Counted from the stretch's first letter, positions 16,726 through 25,685 are shown. The stretch: 64,000 nucleotides of DNA from Streptomyces sp. AM 4-1-1 (GCF_029167625.1 NZ_CP119145.1:1054001-1118000), one strand, 5' to 3'. The notes: generated from the letters alone by a model not told the origin. Numbers and translations are program-made.

Positions 16726-17634
16726 ATGACGACGACACCCGCCCCCGCCGCCGCACCGACGCGCGACTGGCGAGCACCGGCGGCGGCCTCCGTCACCGTG
16801 GTGCTCTGGGCCTCCGCCTTCGTTTCCATCCGCAGCGCGGGCGAGGCGTACTCCCCCGGCGCGCTGGCCCTCGGCAGGCTGCTCGCCGGCAGCCTGACCC
16901 TCGGCGTGATCTGCCTGGTGCGCCGCGAGGGCTTCCCGACGAGGGCGGCGTGGCCGGGGATCATCGGCTCGGGGCTGCTCTGGTTCGGGCTGTACATGGT
17001 GGTGCTGAACTGGGGTGAGCGGCAGGTCGACGCCGGGACGGCCGCCATGGTCGTCAATGTCGGACCGATCCTGATCGCCCTCCTCGGTGCCCGGCTGCTC
17101 GGCGAGGGGCTTCCGCGCCGGCTGGTGGCGGGCCTGGTGGTGTCGTTCGCGGGCGCGGCCGTGGTCGGGCTGTCGATGTCCGGGCAGGGCGGCGCGTCGG
17201 TGCTGGGGGTGCTGCTCTGTCTGCTGGCCGCGGCGGCGTACGCGGGCGGGGTGGTGAGCCAGAAGCCCGCCCTGCGGCACGGCTCCGCGCTCCGGATCAC
17301 GGCCTTCGGCTGCCTGGTGGGCACGGCCGGCTGTCTGCCGTTCTCCGGAGCGCTGGTGTCGGAGGCCGCCGAGGCACCGCTGTCGGCCACCCTGAACATG
17401 GTCTATCTGGGCGTGTTCCCGACCGCGCTCGCCTTCACCACCTGGGCGTACGCCCTGGCCCGCACCACCGCGGGGCGGATGGGCGCCACCACGTACGCGG
17501 TGCCCGCGCTGGTGGTGGTGATGTCCTGGCTGCTGCTCGACGAGGTCCCGGCCGCGCTCACCGTGGCGGGCGGTCTGCTCTGTCTGGCCGGGGTGGCGGT
17601 GTCCCGTACGCGTGCCTCGCGGCCCAGGGGCTGA
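16726..17634 (+). CDS. EamA/DMT-family transporter
   Basis: The 302-residue product has ten predicted helices in two EamA repeats, starting with VTVVLWASAFVSIRSAGEAYSPGA-type sequence and containing the repeat-two motif YLGVFPTALAFTTWAYALAR. The family exports amino acids or metabolites through the cytoplasmic membrane. It lies 33 bp downstream of the ArsR-like regulator and is probably co-transcribed with it, suggesting regulated efflux. Substrate unknown. Confidence 0.9.
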   Translation: MTTTPAPAAAPTRDWRAPAAASVTVVLWASAFVSIRSAGEAYSPGALALGRLLAGSLTLGVICLVRREGFPTRAAWPGIIGSGLLWFGLYMVVLNWGERQVDAGTAAMVVNVGPILIALLGARLLGEGLPRRLVAGLVVSFAGAAVVGLSMSGQGGASVLGVLLCLLAAAAYAGGVVSQKPALRHGSALRITAFGCLVGTAGCLPFSGALVSEAAEAPLSATLNMVYLGVFPTALAFTTWAYALARTTAGRMGATTYAVPALVVVMSWLLLDEVPAALTVAGGLLCLAGVAVSRTRASRPRG

Positions 17635-17699
17635 GCGTCCGGGAGGGGGGCCGCGCCGACCGGGCGGGGAAACTCCTCGCCCTTTCCCGTCCGATGGCG

Positions 17700-17741
17700 T
17701 TGACGCACCCCCCAGCTATTCCTACGGTGTTCCATAGGATT
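17700..17741 (+). promoter_or_regulatory. hmgA promoter and overlapping inverted repeat
   Basis: TTGACG (17700-17705) and TACGGT (17723-17728) are separated by 17 bp, a good vegetative-type promoter. An inverted repeat TCCTA-n10-TAGGA (17720-17724 and 17735-17739) overlaps the -10 box and start point. That is where a repressor would act; the GntR protein encoded just downstream of hmgA is a candidate. Confidence 0.5.
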
Positions 17742-17763
17742 CCTTCGGCACCGGGAGCGCACC

Positions 17764-19083
17764 ATGAGCGGCATCGAGCAGGCGAGGAAAACCGCGGAAG
17801 ATCTGGCGTATCACGCCGGTTTCGGCAATCAGCACAGCTCCGAGGCGGTCGCGGGGGCCCTGCCGCACGGCCGCAACTCCCCGCAACGGGCCCCCCTGGG
17901 GCTGTACGCCGAGCAGGTGAGCGGATCGGCCTTCACCGAGCCGCGCGCCCACAACCGCCGCTCCTGGCTCTACCGCATCCGCCCCTCGGCGGCCCATCCG
18001 CCGTTCGTCCGCGTCGACAACAGGTCGATCCGTACCGCGCCGTTCACCGAGAGCGTCCCCGACCCCAACCGGCTGCGCTGGAACCCGCTGCCCGAACCGG
18101 CCCCCGGCACCGACTTCCTGGCCGGGCTGTGGACCCTGGGCGGCAACGGTGACGCGACCACACGCACCGGCATGGCCGTACACCTCTACCACGCCAACTC
18201 CCCCATGCGGGACCGGGTGTTCTCCGACGCCGATGGTGAACTGCTGATCGTCCCGGAGCGGGGCGGGCTGCTGATCCGCACCGAGATGGGTCTGCTGCGC
18301 GCCGATCCCGGACATGTGGCGCTGATCCCGCGCGGTGTCCGGTTCCGGGTGGAACTCCTCGACACCACCGCCCGCGGCTACGTCTGTGAGAACTACGGAC
18401 AGCCGTTCACCCTGCCCGAGCTGGGCCCGATCGGCGCCAACGGGCTGGCGAACGCCCGGGACTTCCTGGCGCCCGCCGCCGCGTACGAGGACCGCGGGGG
18501 CCCGGTCGAGGTGATCAACAAGTTCTGCGGGAACCTCTGGTCCGCGACCTACGACCACTCACCGCTGGACGTCGTCGCCTGGCACGGCAACCACACCCCG
18601 TACGTCTACGACCTGCGGCGCTTCAACGTCATCGGCTCCATCAGCTACGACCATCCCGACCCGTCGATCTTCACCGTGCTGACCTCGCCCTCCGACACCC
18701 CGGGGCTCGCCGGGGTCGACTTCGTCGTCTTCGCACCGCGCTGGCTGGTCGGCGAGAACACGTTCCGGCCGCCGTACTTCCACCGCAACGTGATGAGCGA
18801 GTACATGGGGCTGATCGAGGGGGCGTACGACGCCAAGGCGGACGGATTCCTGCCCGGCGGCGGTTCGCTGCACAACATGATGTCGGCCCACGGGCCCGAC
18901 CGCGAGACGTTCGACCGGGCGAGCGCCGCGGAACTGCGACCGCAGAAGATCGACGACGGTCTCGCCTTCATGTTCGAGACCCGCTGGCCGGTCACGGCGA
19001 CCGGGCAGGCCGCGACCGCCGGACACCTCCAGCGTGGGTACGACGACGTGTGGCAGGGTCTCGAACGCAACTTCCGGCCGTAG
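17764..19083 (+). CDS. hmgA: Homogentisate 1,2-dioxygenase
   Basis: The 439-residue enzyme is full length. Iron ligands are visible as H340 and E346 in [14 protein letters not shown] and H376 in SAHGPD, with the substrate-binding segment [13 protein letters not shown] at 272-284. It opens the ring of homogentisate to maleylacetoacetate in tyrosine and phenylalanine catabolism and acts in the cytosol. The N-terminal [13 protein letters not shown] is characteristic. It has its own promoter 35-60 bp upstream, and a GntR gene follows after 63 bp. Confidence 0.97.
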   Translation: MSGIEQARKTAEDLAYHAGFGNQHSSEAVAGALPHGRNSPQRAPLGLYAEQVSGSAFTEPRAHNRRSWLYRIRPSAAHPPFVRVDNRSIRTAPFTESVPDPNRLRWNPLPEPAPGTDFLAGLWTLGGNGDATTRTGMAVHLYHANSPMRDRVFSDADGELLIVPERGGLLIRTEMGLLRADPGHVALIPRGVRFRVELLDTTARGYVCENYGQPFTLPELGPIGANGLANARDFLAPAAAYEDRGGPVEVINKFCGNLWSATYDHSPLDVVAWHGNHTPYVYDLRRFNVIGSISYDHPDPSIFTVLTSPSDTPGLAGVDFVVFAPRWLVGENTFRPPYFHRNVMSEYMGLIEGAYDAKADGFLPGGGSLHNMMSAHGPDRETFDRASAAELRPQKIDDGLAFMFETRWPVTATGQAATAGHLQRGYDDVWQGLERNFRP

Positions 19084-19146
19084 GCGGCCCCGCCGTCCCG
19101 GCCCCCGCGTCGTCGCGTCCGCAGTGTCGCAGTACGGAGACTCCAG

Positions 19147-19914
19147 GTGACCCAGGTTCCCCAGATGACGGCCTTCGCCCCCGACTCGCTGGTCCTGAAC
19201 CGCAAGCTTCCGCTGTGGTACCAGGTCTCGCAGTCCCTGCGCGCCTCCATACTGGGCCGCACCCGGGACGCCTCACTGCGGCTGCCGACCGAGGAACAGC
19301 TCGCGGCGCACTACGGGGTCAGCGTGCTGACGATGCGTCAGGCCCTCAAGGAGCTGGAGAACGAGGGCCTGATCAGCAGGCACCGGCGGCGCGGCACCTT
19401 CATCGAGCCGCGCGCCCGGCGCGTCTCGCCGGTCCGGCTGATGGGTTCGATCGACGCGGTCGTCGCGCAGCAGTCGGGCGAGCGGACCACCGTCCTCGGG
19501 CACGGTCCGGTCACGGTGCCCGGCGACCTCGCCGAGTACTTCCCGGACTGTACGGAGGCCGTCGGCTTCCGCCGGCTGCGCCGCGACGAGGAGAGCGGCG
19601 AACCCACCAACTGGGCGGAGAACACCGTCCGTCCGGAGATCGCGGCCCGGATCGACGTCGCCGACCTCGAACGCTGGCCGATGACGAAGGTGCTGCGCGA
19701 CGCCGTGGGCGTGCGCATCGCCAGGATCACCGACACCGTCGAGTCCCGTCTCGCCGACCCGCTCACCGCCGAACTCCTCCAGGTGCCGCTGCTCAGCCCG
19801 ATCCTGTACTTCACCGGGGTGACCTACGACGAGGACGGGCAGGTGGTGGACGTGGCACGAATCCGCTACCGGGGCGACCGGTTCTCCTTCTCGGTGACCG
19901 TGGAGGCCCACTGA
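19147..19914 (+). CDS. GntR family regulator (HutC/UTRA type)
   Basis: The 255-residue protein has a GntR winged helix (LPLWYQVSQSLRASILG through LAAHYGVSVLTMRQALKELENEGLISRHRRRGTF in sequence order, residues about 20-85). A C-terminal UTRA-like ligand domain ends in VDVARIRYRGDRFSFSV. The start is GTG 19147, with GGAG at about 19137-19140 in the usual position; an ATG at 19165 is also in frame. Its place directly after hmgA suggests a local repressor of homogentisate catabolism with an aromatic or amino-acid effector, but this is context only. Confidence 0.9.
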   Translation: MTQVPQMTAFAPDSLVLNRKLPLWYQVSQSLRASILGRTRDASLRLPTEEQLAAHYGVSVLTMRQALKELENEGLISRHRRRGTFIEPRARRVSPVRLMGSIDAVVAQQSGERTTVLGHGPVTVPGDLAEYFPDCTEAVGFRRLRRDEESGEPTNWAENTVRPEIAARIDVADLERWPMTKVLRDAVGVRIARITDTVESRLADPLTAELLQVPLLSPILYFTGVTYDEDGQVVDVARIRYRGDRFSFSVTVEAH

Positions 19915-20011
19915 CCCGGGCGCCGGCCCGCCGCACGGTGACCTCCGGCCCGGTGGCGCCGTTACGATGCCGGGGCGGCGGAACGGACGTGGCGACGGGG
20001 AGGACGACACG

Positions 20012-21280
20012 GTGGCAGCACGCGTGGCGGCGGCCGAAGGCGCGGGCGGCGTCGCCGGTCCCGACGATCCCCTGCTCGACGATCTGATGCCGTGGTCGGT
20101 CCGTCCGCCGCGCACCGGCCGCCCCTGGGTGACCGCTCCGGACGCCGCGTCACTGAAGGCCCGCTGGGAGCGGCTGGTACGGGCGGAGGGCGCCGAGCAG
20201 GAGCGACTGTTCCGGCCGAGCAGGTCCCGGGGCCCCCGTACGCCCGTCGCCGCCCTGCCGGGGACGCGGGCCGGCGGCACCGGCCCGTTCGCCCGCAGGC
20301 CGGGCCCGTACCCCGATCCGGTGCGGATCGCGCACGGCCCGTTCGACGAGTGGTGGCTGATCCCCGACCACCGGTTGATCGACGCCGCCCGCCCCGAGCT
20401 GTGGCGGGTCGCCGACGACCGGCAGGTCTTCGCCGTGGAACACGGTCACGGCCCCCGGGACACCGGCCCCGCGCTGACCGCGACCACGCTGCTGCCGGAC
20501 GGCCACTCCCCCGTCGGCCAGCCCGGCCGGGTGCGGCCGCTCTACCGGCGCCCGGGCGCCGAGGAGCCCAATCTCGCTCCGGGGCTGCTCACGTCGCTGC
20601 GCGCCCGGTACGGGAGGAGCGGTGGCGAGCCGGTCTCGGAGGAGTCCGTGCTGGCGTGGGTGCTCGCGACGGCGTACGCCTCGCCCGCCGGATGCCGGGT
20701 CCCGTTGCCCGCCGACACCGCGCTCTGGACGGCGGGGGTGTCGCTGGGCCGGGAGCTGCTGCGGATTCAGCTGCGCGGGACGCGCGGCGGGGAGCGGCCA
20801 CGGCTGCCCGGCGGACGGCGCCCCTATGTGCGAGCCGCCGTCACCTCCTGGCCGGCCGCTCCGGCGTACGACCCGGAGGGCGAGGTCCTGTCACTGGGCG
20901 ACGGCAGGATCTCTCCGGTGCCGCCCGGGGCCTGGGAGTTCCGGGTGGGCGGTGCGCGAGTGCTGGAGCTGTGGTTCGCCGGCCGCGTCCCGGACCCCGC
21001 GGGCGCCGACGCCCCGGCCGGTCTGGAGGCGGTGGGCCCGGCCCGCTGGCCCCAGGAGTGGACGTCCGAACTCCTGGAGCTGATCACGGTGTTGGCGCTG
21101 CTCGCCGAACTGCTGCCTCAGCAGACCGAATTGCGGGCGGCGCTGACGGCGGGACCCGTGGTGTCCGAACGGGAGCTGCGCGCGGCGGGGGTGCTGCCGG
21201 TACCGGCGGCGGCCCGCCGGCCCGCCTCGGTGCTCGGCCGACGGGAGGAAGGGCCGGACGGACAGTTCGCCCTGCTCTGA
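20012..21280 (+). CDS. Type ISP restriction/modification-like C-terminal-domain protein (stand-alone)
   Basis: The 422-residue protein matches the Streptomyces family annotated from the C-terminal specificity domain of LlaBIII-type ISP restriction enzymes. Landmarks are DDLMPWSVRPPRTGR, WVTAPDAASLKARW, GPFDEWWLIPDHRLID, RPLYRRPG, NLAPGLL and the ending PASVLGRREEGPDGQFALL. It has no helicase, nuclease or methyltransferase motifs, and no partner genes lie nearby. GTG 20012 follows GGGGAGG with 8-nt spacing, so the upstream open frame (19967) is not used. A role in restriction is therefore doubtful; it may be a domesticated DNA-recognition module. Confidence 0.7.
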   Translation: MAARVAAAEGAGGVAGPDDPLLDDLMPWSVRPPRTGRPWVTAPDAASLKARWERLVRAEGAEQERLFRPSRSRGPRTPVAALPGTRAGGTGPFARRPGPYPDPVRIAHGPFDEWWLIPDHRLIDAARPELWRVADDRQVFAVEHGHGPRDTGPALTATTLLPDGHSPVGQPGRVRPLYRRPGAEEPNLAPGLLTSLRARYGRSGGEPVSEESVLAWVLATAYASPAGCRVPLPADTALWTAGVSLGRELLRIQLRGTRGGERPRLPGGRRPYVRAAVTSWPAAPAYDPEGEVLSLGDGRISPVPPGAWEFRVGGARVLELWFAGRVPDPAGADAPAGLEAVGPARWPQEWTSELLELITVLALLAELLPQQTELRAALTAGPVVSERELRAAGVLPVPAAARRPASVLGRREEGPDGQFALL

Positions 21281-21336
21281 CGGAACACCGGCGCGAGGCG
21301 ACGAGGAGGCGCGCGGCACGGCCCGCGACGGCCGCC

Positions 21337-21483
21337 CGCGCGCTCCTCGGCAACGCGACGCCGTCCGCCGGCGCGGCGTGGCCGGTCGCCCACCCGGTGG
21401 CGGGCACGCTCGCGTGGTGCGTGGCGCTGCTCGTGGTGTTCGTGCCCCTGGCCGTACGCCGGTACACGGACGGGGAGCGGTAG
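21337..21483 (+). pseudogene. 3' remnant of an ABC-2 (DrrB-like) permease gene
   Basis: Reading to the stop at 21481-21483 gives RALLGNATPSAGAAW, then WPVAHPVAGTLAWCVALL and VFVPLAVRRY. This is the characteristic C terminus of DrrB-type ABC-2 permeases (GN-loop, last transmembrane helix, then PLAVRRYR). No start codon, upstream permease sequence or ATPase gene is present; the preceding frame belongs to the antisense or shifted reading of the type-ISP-like gene. It appears to be a decayed or deleted transporter gene of which about 48 codons remain. The rest of the 21281-21677 gap shows nothing I can name. Confidence 0.65.
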
Positions 21484-21677
21484 CCGCCGCGCGACCGCCG
21501 GTGACCGGGGTGACGAGCGGTGGGTGCGTCGGCCGGGCCGTCGGAAGGGCGGGCGGACACACCGAAGCGCTGCTGCCGGCCCTGGGAATGACGGACGGGC
21601 GGACAGCAGCGCCGGGACGGGACGGCGTGATCGCCTGAGTGCCCTTCGGCGAACGCGGTCGTGTCGGGCGGTTCGGG

Positions 21678-21947
21678 TCAGCGGCGGCTGCCGAGGATCG
21701 AGCGCCGCAGTCGCCGCAGGGGCGCGAAGAGCGAGACACGCGCGCTCCGGCTTCGGCTCCTGCCGGTGTGCGCGGCGTCGCGCGAGGTCAACTCGCGCAT
21801 CAGCAGCGTCGCTTCGGCCGTTTCCCGCTGGGGCACGACGGGACCGCCGAGCACCGCGAGATGGCGGTCAAGGCGCGAACTCGTCGCACCGCTTCCGCAT
21901 GTGATGGCAGGCACACGCGGCCTGCTCCGTACCGTTATCTGTTCCAT
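21678..21947 (-). CDS. Small conserved hypothetical protein
   Basis: An 89-residue basic protein (MEQITVRSRPRVPAITCG at the N terminus, LFAPLRRLRRSILGSRR at the C terminus) with a central LDRHLAVLGGPVVPQRET segment. ATG 21947 is preceded by GGGGAG with correct spacing, which supports a real gene; the extra 22 codons to 22013 are rejected. No signal peptide or helix is evident. I do not recognise a function; LMRELTSRD and the Arg-rich tail hint at nucleic-acid or membrane-surface binding only weakly. Confidence 0.6.
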   Translation of the reverse strand: MEQITVRSRPRVPAITCGSGATSSRLDRHLAVLGGPVVPQRETAEATLLMRELTSRDAAHTGRSRSRSARVSLFAPLRRLRRSILGSRR

Positions 21948-22292
21948 GTCACTCCCCACCCGTACGAGGGCACCCGACCCGGGCAGGTTAACCCTATCGC
22001 CCCGGCACGACACTCACCTATCCCGGCCGGGTTCGGGCACACCTGCGACGAGAGCGCCGATCACCCTCCGAATACGCCCGATTCCAGGGCGAGTTGACCG
22101 GGGCCGCCAGGGGGCGCCCAAGGGGGCGGAAAGGTGCACAAGGGGGCCGCGGGCCGGCTCACCGTTCGGACGGGAGTACGGCACGCGAAGTGTTCCGTTT
22201 CACCCGCGGGAGGGAGACCTCACGGGGGTGAGGTCTCCGACCTGACGCGTCGCGCTGTTCCGGGTGGGAGCGGCTGCGGGGACGGGAAACGG
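21948..22292. other. 345-bp intergenic region
   Basis: The left part contains the upstream region of the small minus-strand gene (RBS at about 21953-21958, GTTAACC near 21990). The right part holds the hairpin at 22213-22238 that follows the GDSL lipase gene. Overlapping open frames on the plus strand lack ribosome binding sites and protein-like composition. I see nothing else. Confidence 0.4.
22213..22238 (-). terminator. Terminator hairpin of the GDSL lipase gene
   Basis: GGAGACCTCAC (22213-22223) and GTGAGGTCTCC (22228-22238) form a perfect 11-bp stem with a 4-nt loop, about 55 nt beyond the lipase stop. There is no T-run. Confidence 0.7.
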
Positions 22293-23102
22293 TCAGGCGG
22301 CCGAGGCGAGGACGGGCAGATAGCCGCCCGACTGTCCGGCGGCGGTGGGGTGGTAGGACTCGCCGATGTCGAGCCAGTTCACGCTGTGCAGCCACGGGCC
22401 GCTCGAACAGATCTCGTGCCCGGCGAACCGTCCGGCGACGTCACCGAAGGTGAAGCCGTGATCGGCGGCGCGTTTGGCGGTCACCGTGTTCAGATGGTCG
22501 GCCGCGCCGTTGATGGCCGTCCTCTCCTTCTCGCTCAGCCCGGCGAGGCACCCGCCGCCGAGCTGGTAGAAGCGGGGATAGCCGAGGACGACGACGCGTG
22601 CGGAGGGCGCCTTGGCGTGGATCGCCGCGTACACCGAGTCGAGCCTGCCCGGCAGGGTGGAGTCGACGTAGGCGCGGGCCGTGGCGACCCGGCCGAGACA
22701 GGTGGCCTCGGACTGGAGGACACAGGTGGTCATGACATCGGCGAAGCCCGCGTCGTTGCCGCCGATGGAGAGGGAGACGAGGTCGGTCGAGGAGTTGAGC
22801 GGCCCGAGCTGACTCGCCGTCACATCACTCGTGAGGGCGCCCGAGCAAGCGGTGAAGGCGAACGACGAGGGCGAGTTGGCCGTCGCCCAGAGCGCCGGGT
22901 AGGCGTGCCGGCTGCGCTTGCAGGCGCCGCTCGCGCTGTCGTAGCCGCCCGAGCCGACGCCGGACGAGTACGAATCGCCGAGCGCCACGTAGTCGACGGA
23001 CCGGCTCTCGGCCGCGGCGTCGGCGACGCCCGCACCGGTCAGCGCGAGTACGGCACCGAGGATGAGCGAGGACGAGAACGCCACCACTCCGGAAAGTTTC
23101 AT
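22293..23102 (-). CDS. Secreted SGNH/GDSL lipase-esterase
   Basis: The 269-residue product has a Sec signal peptide (MKLSGVVAFSSSLILGAVLA onward, cleavage near VADAAAES). It carries the SGNH catalytic blocks: GDSYSSG with the nucleophile S44, GGNDAGF with the oxyanion residues, and HPTAAGQ with the catalytic His near the C terminus. Cysteine pairs (ACKRSR/TACSG, TCVLQSEATC, GGGC/HEIC) match the disulfides of the Streptomyces rimosus/coelicolor extracellular lipases. It should hydrolyse lipid esters outside the cell. GGAGG at 23107-23111 precedes ATG 23102, directly abutted by a hairpin. Confidence 0.94.
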   Translation of the reverse strand: MKLSGVVAFSSSLILGAVLALTGAGVADAAAESRSVDYVALGDSYSSGVGSGGYDSASGACKRSRHAYPALWATANSPSSFAFTACSGALTSDVTASQLGPLNSSTDLVSLSIGGNDAGFADVMTTCVLQSEATCLGRVATARAYVDSTLPGRLDSVYAAIHAKAPSARVVVLGYPRFYQLGGGCLAGLSEKERTAINGAADHLNTVTAKRAADHGFTFGDVAGRFAGHEICSSGPWLHSVNWLDIGESYHPTAAGQSGGYLPVLASAA

Positions 23103-23111
23103 GGAACCTCC

Positions 23112-23132
23112 TACGGCAGGATCTCTGCCGTA
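23112..23132 (-). promoter_or_regulatory. Hairpin abutting the lipase ribosome binding site
   Basis: TACGGCAG (23112-23119) and CTGCCGTA (23125-23132) form a perfect 8-bp stem with a 5-nt loop. In the mRNA its 3' arm runs straight into the GGAGG of the lipase gene, so it could mask or stabilise the start region. A second inverted repeat, CCGGAAGTGTTC and GAACATCCGG at 23159-23187, lies further upstream in the promoter zone. Confidence 0.5.
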
Positions 23133-23388
23133 TCCGTGGTAGCAGCAGCCAGCTATCGCCGGAAGTGTTCATGCCACGAACATCCGGTGAGGGCTTCTTG
23201 ACGGCCTCCTGAGCGTGCGTCACATTGAAGTCCGGCATCCTGCGCGCCGGGGGGCAAAGTCGCCAATGCGGACGATGTGGACCATGTACACCGTGCGGGA
23301 CACGCGCGGCACGGTCGAAGAACGGTCGGAGTTCCGACACGCACACGCACAGAGGGACCGCGCCGGGCATCCGTGCGGGGCGCGGTAA

Positions 23389-23550
23389 GGGCTGTCTTCG
23401 GCCCCTGACGGATCAGCGCACGGCACCGGACACGGTGCGTCGCGAGGCGGAGGCACGTCCGCGTACCGGAGTACCCGGACGCTTCCCGCAACGCGACGAG
23501 ACGCCGTGACGGTCGTCGTGCGCCCGCCCGGAATCGCTGGACAGCTCTTG
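23389..23550 (+). repeat. MITE-like structured repeat, copy A
   Basis: This begins GGGCTGTC, ends GGACAGCTC and aligns along its length with the element at 53852-54014. Shared blocks in order are GGATCAGCGY-CGGC, GGTGCRTCGC-AGGCGG, ACGTCCGCGTAC, TTCCC-CAACGC, GTCGTCG and GGACAGCTC. A central hairpin ACGTCCGCGTAC-CGGA-GTACCCGGACG (23455-23481) has base differences from copy C that keep the pairing. It fills most of the otherwise empty 23103-23733 gap, upstream of the glycosyltransferase operon. Confidence 0.7.
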
Positions 23551-23733
23551 GGGGGTGCCGCGTCGGCGAACGGCTCCTTGAGTCACGCCGCCGCGCGGCC
23601 CGCGACACCGGCTCACCCGGTCGGCAGGGGCGTCATGCCGTCATGACCGGGGTGGGCAGCCCCCTTTTCGCACCGGACATTCAGCCGGGCGGCCCGGGAA
23701 CGGACCGCCCGCCGGACGAGAGGGAAGAGAATC

Positions 23734-24603
23734 ATGAGTTCAGTTCTGCGCCCGGCCGTTCCGGGCCGGGATACGTCGCCGCTGCCGTCCCCTGCCGGGA
23801 CGACGGCCGCGTCGTCCTCGTCCGCCGCCCGAATACCGGCCGGCTACCGGCCGATCTCCTCCCATCTCGCGATAGCGCCCCCGGTCAGCGTGGTGATCCC
23901 CGCGATGAACGAGGCGGCGAACCTTCCCCATGTGTTCGGGTCCCTGCCCGGGTGGATTCATGAGGTCGTCCTGGTCGACGGGGCGTCCACCGACGACACC
24001 GTGCGGGTCGCCCGCGAGCTGTGGCCGGACATCGTGGTGGTCGAGCAGGCGGGCAAGGGCAAGGGCGACGCCCTCATCAGCGGGTTCGACGCCTGCACGG
24101 GCGACATCATCGTCATGGTCGACGCGGACGGCTCGGCGAACGGCGAGGAGATCGTCAGCTACGTCTCGGCCCTCGTCGGCGGCGCCGACTTCGCCAAGGG
24201 CTCCAGATTCGCCAACGGCGGTGGTACGGACGACATGACACCGGTCCGCAGACTCGGCAACCGCGTGCTGTGCGCGGTGGTCAACCGCAAGTTCGGGGCG
24301 CGCTACACCGACCTCTGCTACGGCTACAACGCCTTCTGGAAACACTGCCTGGACCGGATCTCCCTCGACTGCACCGGCTTCGAGATCGAGACGCTGATGA
24401 ACATCCGGGTCGTCAAGGCGGGGCTGCGGGTCCAGGAGGTACCCAGCCACGAGTACAACCGGATTCACGGCGTCAGCAATCTCAGCGCGGTGCGGGACGG
24501 CCTGCGGGTGCTCAAAGTGATCCTCCGGGAGAAGCGCGTCCGCCGCCCCGGCCGCCGCCCGGCCGCCGTACCCGTCGTCTCCGGCCAGGGGGACGCGTCG
24601 TGA
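23734..24603 (+). CDS. Family 2 glycosyltransferase
   Basis: The 289-residue protein has a disordered Ser/Ala/Pro N terminus of about 48 residues and then a GT-A fold. Landmarks are VSVVIPAMNEAANLP, the nucleotide-binding VLVDGASTDDT, the metal-binding DAD at 130-132 (IIVMVDADGSANGEEI) and YTDLCYGYNAFW. The ending EVPSHEYNRIHGVSNLSAVRDG matches polyprenol-phosphate-type or exopolysaccharide glycosyltransferases. It acts at the cytosolic face of the membrane on an activated sugar. It is the first gene of a three-gene operon and overlaps the next by 4 bp. Confidence 0.9.
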   Translation: MSSVLRPAVPGRDTSPLPSPAGTTAASSSSAARIPAGYRPISSHLAIAPPVSVVIPAMNEAANLPHVFGSLPGWIHEVVLVDGASTDDTVRVARELWPDIVVVEQAGKGKGDALISGFDACTGDIIVMVDADGSANGEEIVSYVSALVGGADFAKGSRFANGGGTDDMTPVRRLGNRVLCAVVNRKFGARYTDLCYGYNAFWKHCLDRISLDCTGFEIETLMNIRVVKAGLRVQEVPSHEYNRIHGVSNLSAVRDGLRVLKVILREKRVRRPGRRPAAVPVVSGQGDAS

Positions 24604-25685
24604 GTCCACGGGACTTCTCCGTGGTCATCTGCGTCCACACCGAGGACCGCTGGGACGACATCCTCGCGGCGGTCGCCTCGGTACGGGCCCAGTCGCTGCC
24701 CGCCAGGGAGACGCTGCTGGTGGTGGACCACAATCCGGCCCTGCTGGACCGGCTGGCCCAGAAGTACGAGAAGCCCGGGACGGACAAGGCGCACGGGGCG
24801 GGCGGGGCGGGCGAGGGATCGGCGTGGGTGCGCGTGCTCGCCAACGCGGGCCCCCGTGGGCTCTCGGCGGGCCGCAACACCGGGGTCGCCGCCGCCCGCG
24901 CCGAGATCGTCGCCTTCCTCGACGACGACGCCGTGGCCGAGCGTGACTGGCTGCGCCACTTCGACCGGGCGTACGACGACCCCCGGGTGATGGCCGTCGG
25001 TGGCCGTACCGTGCCCGCCTGGGCCTCCGGCCGGCGGCCCGTCTGGTTCCCCGAGGAGTTCGACTGGATCGTCGGCTGCACGTACAAGGGGCTGCCCCCG
25101 GGCAGGGTCCGGGTGCGCAATGTGCTCGGGGGCAACGCGTCCTTCCGGCGTACCGCGTTCGAGGTCACGGGCGGGTTCGCCACCGGCATCGGGCGGGGCG
25201 GCGGCAACCGGCCGCTGGGCGGCGAGGAGACCGAGCTGTGCGTCAGGCTGGCCAGGGCGCTGCCCCGGGCGGTGCTGCTGATCGACGACCGCGCGGTCGT
25301 CCACCACAGGGTGCCGGGGCCCCGCGAACGGTTCGGCTACTTCCGCTCCCGGGCCTACGCGGAAGGTCTCTCCAAGGCCCTGGTCACCCGAAGTGTCGGG
25401 GTGGGCAAGGGACTTGAGTCGGAACGCCGCTACACCACCCGGGTGCTGCCCGCCGGGGTGGTCCGTGGGGTGCGGGACGCGCTGCTCGGCCGGCCGGGGG
25501 GCGCGGGCCGGGCGGGCGCCATCGTGACCGGGGTGGCGGCGGCCGTGGGCGGCTATCTGCTGGGGAGCGTACGGGTCAGGAGCGGCCGTACGACGTTCTC
25601 CGTACCGCCGCCCGTCGCCCCCGTGGCACAGCGGCCCGGTCACCACGCCGGCCGCCCCGCCGGGCACGGTGGTGAACGGTGCTGA
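24600..25685 (+). CDS. Second family 2 glycosyltransferase
   Basis: The product has 361 residues, starting at GTG 24600, which overlaps the previous stop as GTGA. The GT-A motifs are FSVVICVHTEDRWDDI, NAGPRGLSAGRNTGVAAA, FLDDDAVAERDWL (the DxD region), and GGNASFRRTAFEVTGGF with the acceptor-site GGEETELCVRL. A C-terminal helix pair and a Pro/Arg-rich tail follow. This resembles mycofactocin- and exopolysaccharide-type glycosyltransferases. Donor and acceptor are unknown; the operon partner GT and the deacetylase suggest a surface glycan or glycolipid. Confidence 0.9.
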   Translation: MSPRDFSVVICVHTEDRWDDILAAVASVRAQSLPARETLLVVDHNPALLDRLAQKYEKPGTDKAHGAGGAGEGSAWVRVLANAGPRGLSAGRNTGVAAARAEIVAFLDDDAVAERDWLRHFDRAYDDPRVMAVGGRTVPAWASGRRPVWFPEEFDWIVGCTYKGLPPGRVRVRNVLGGNASFRRTAFEVTGGFATGIGRGGGNRPLGGEETELCVRLARALPRAVLLIDDRAVVHHRVPGPRERFGYFRSRAYAEGLSKALVTRSVGVGKGLESERRYTTRVLPAGVVRGVRDALLGRPGGAGRAGAIVTGVAAAVGGYLLGSVRVRSGRTTFSVPPPVAPVAQRPGHHAGRPAGHGGERC

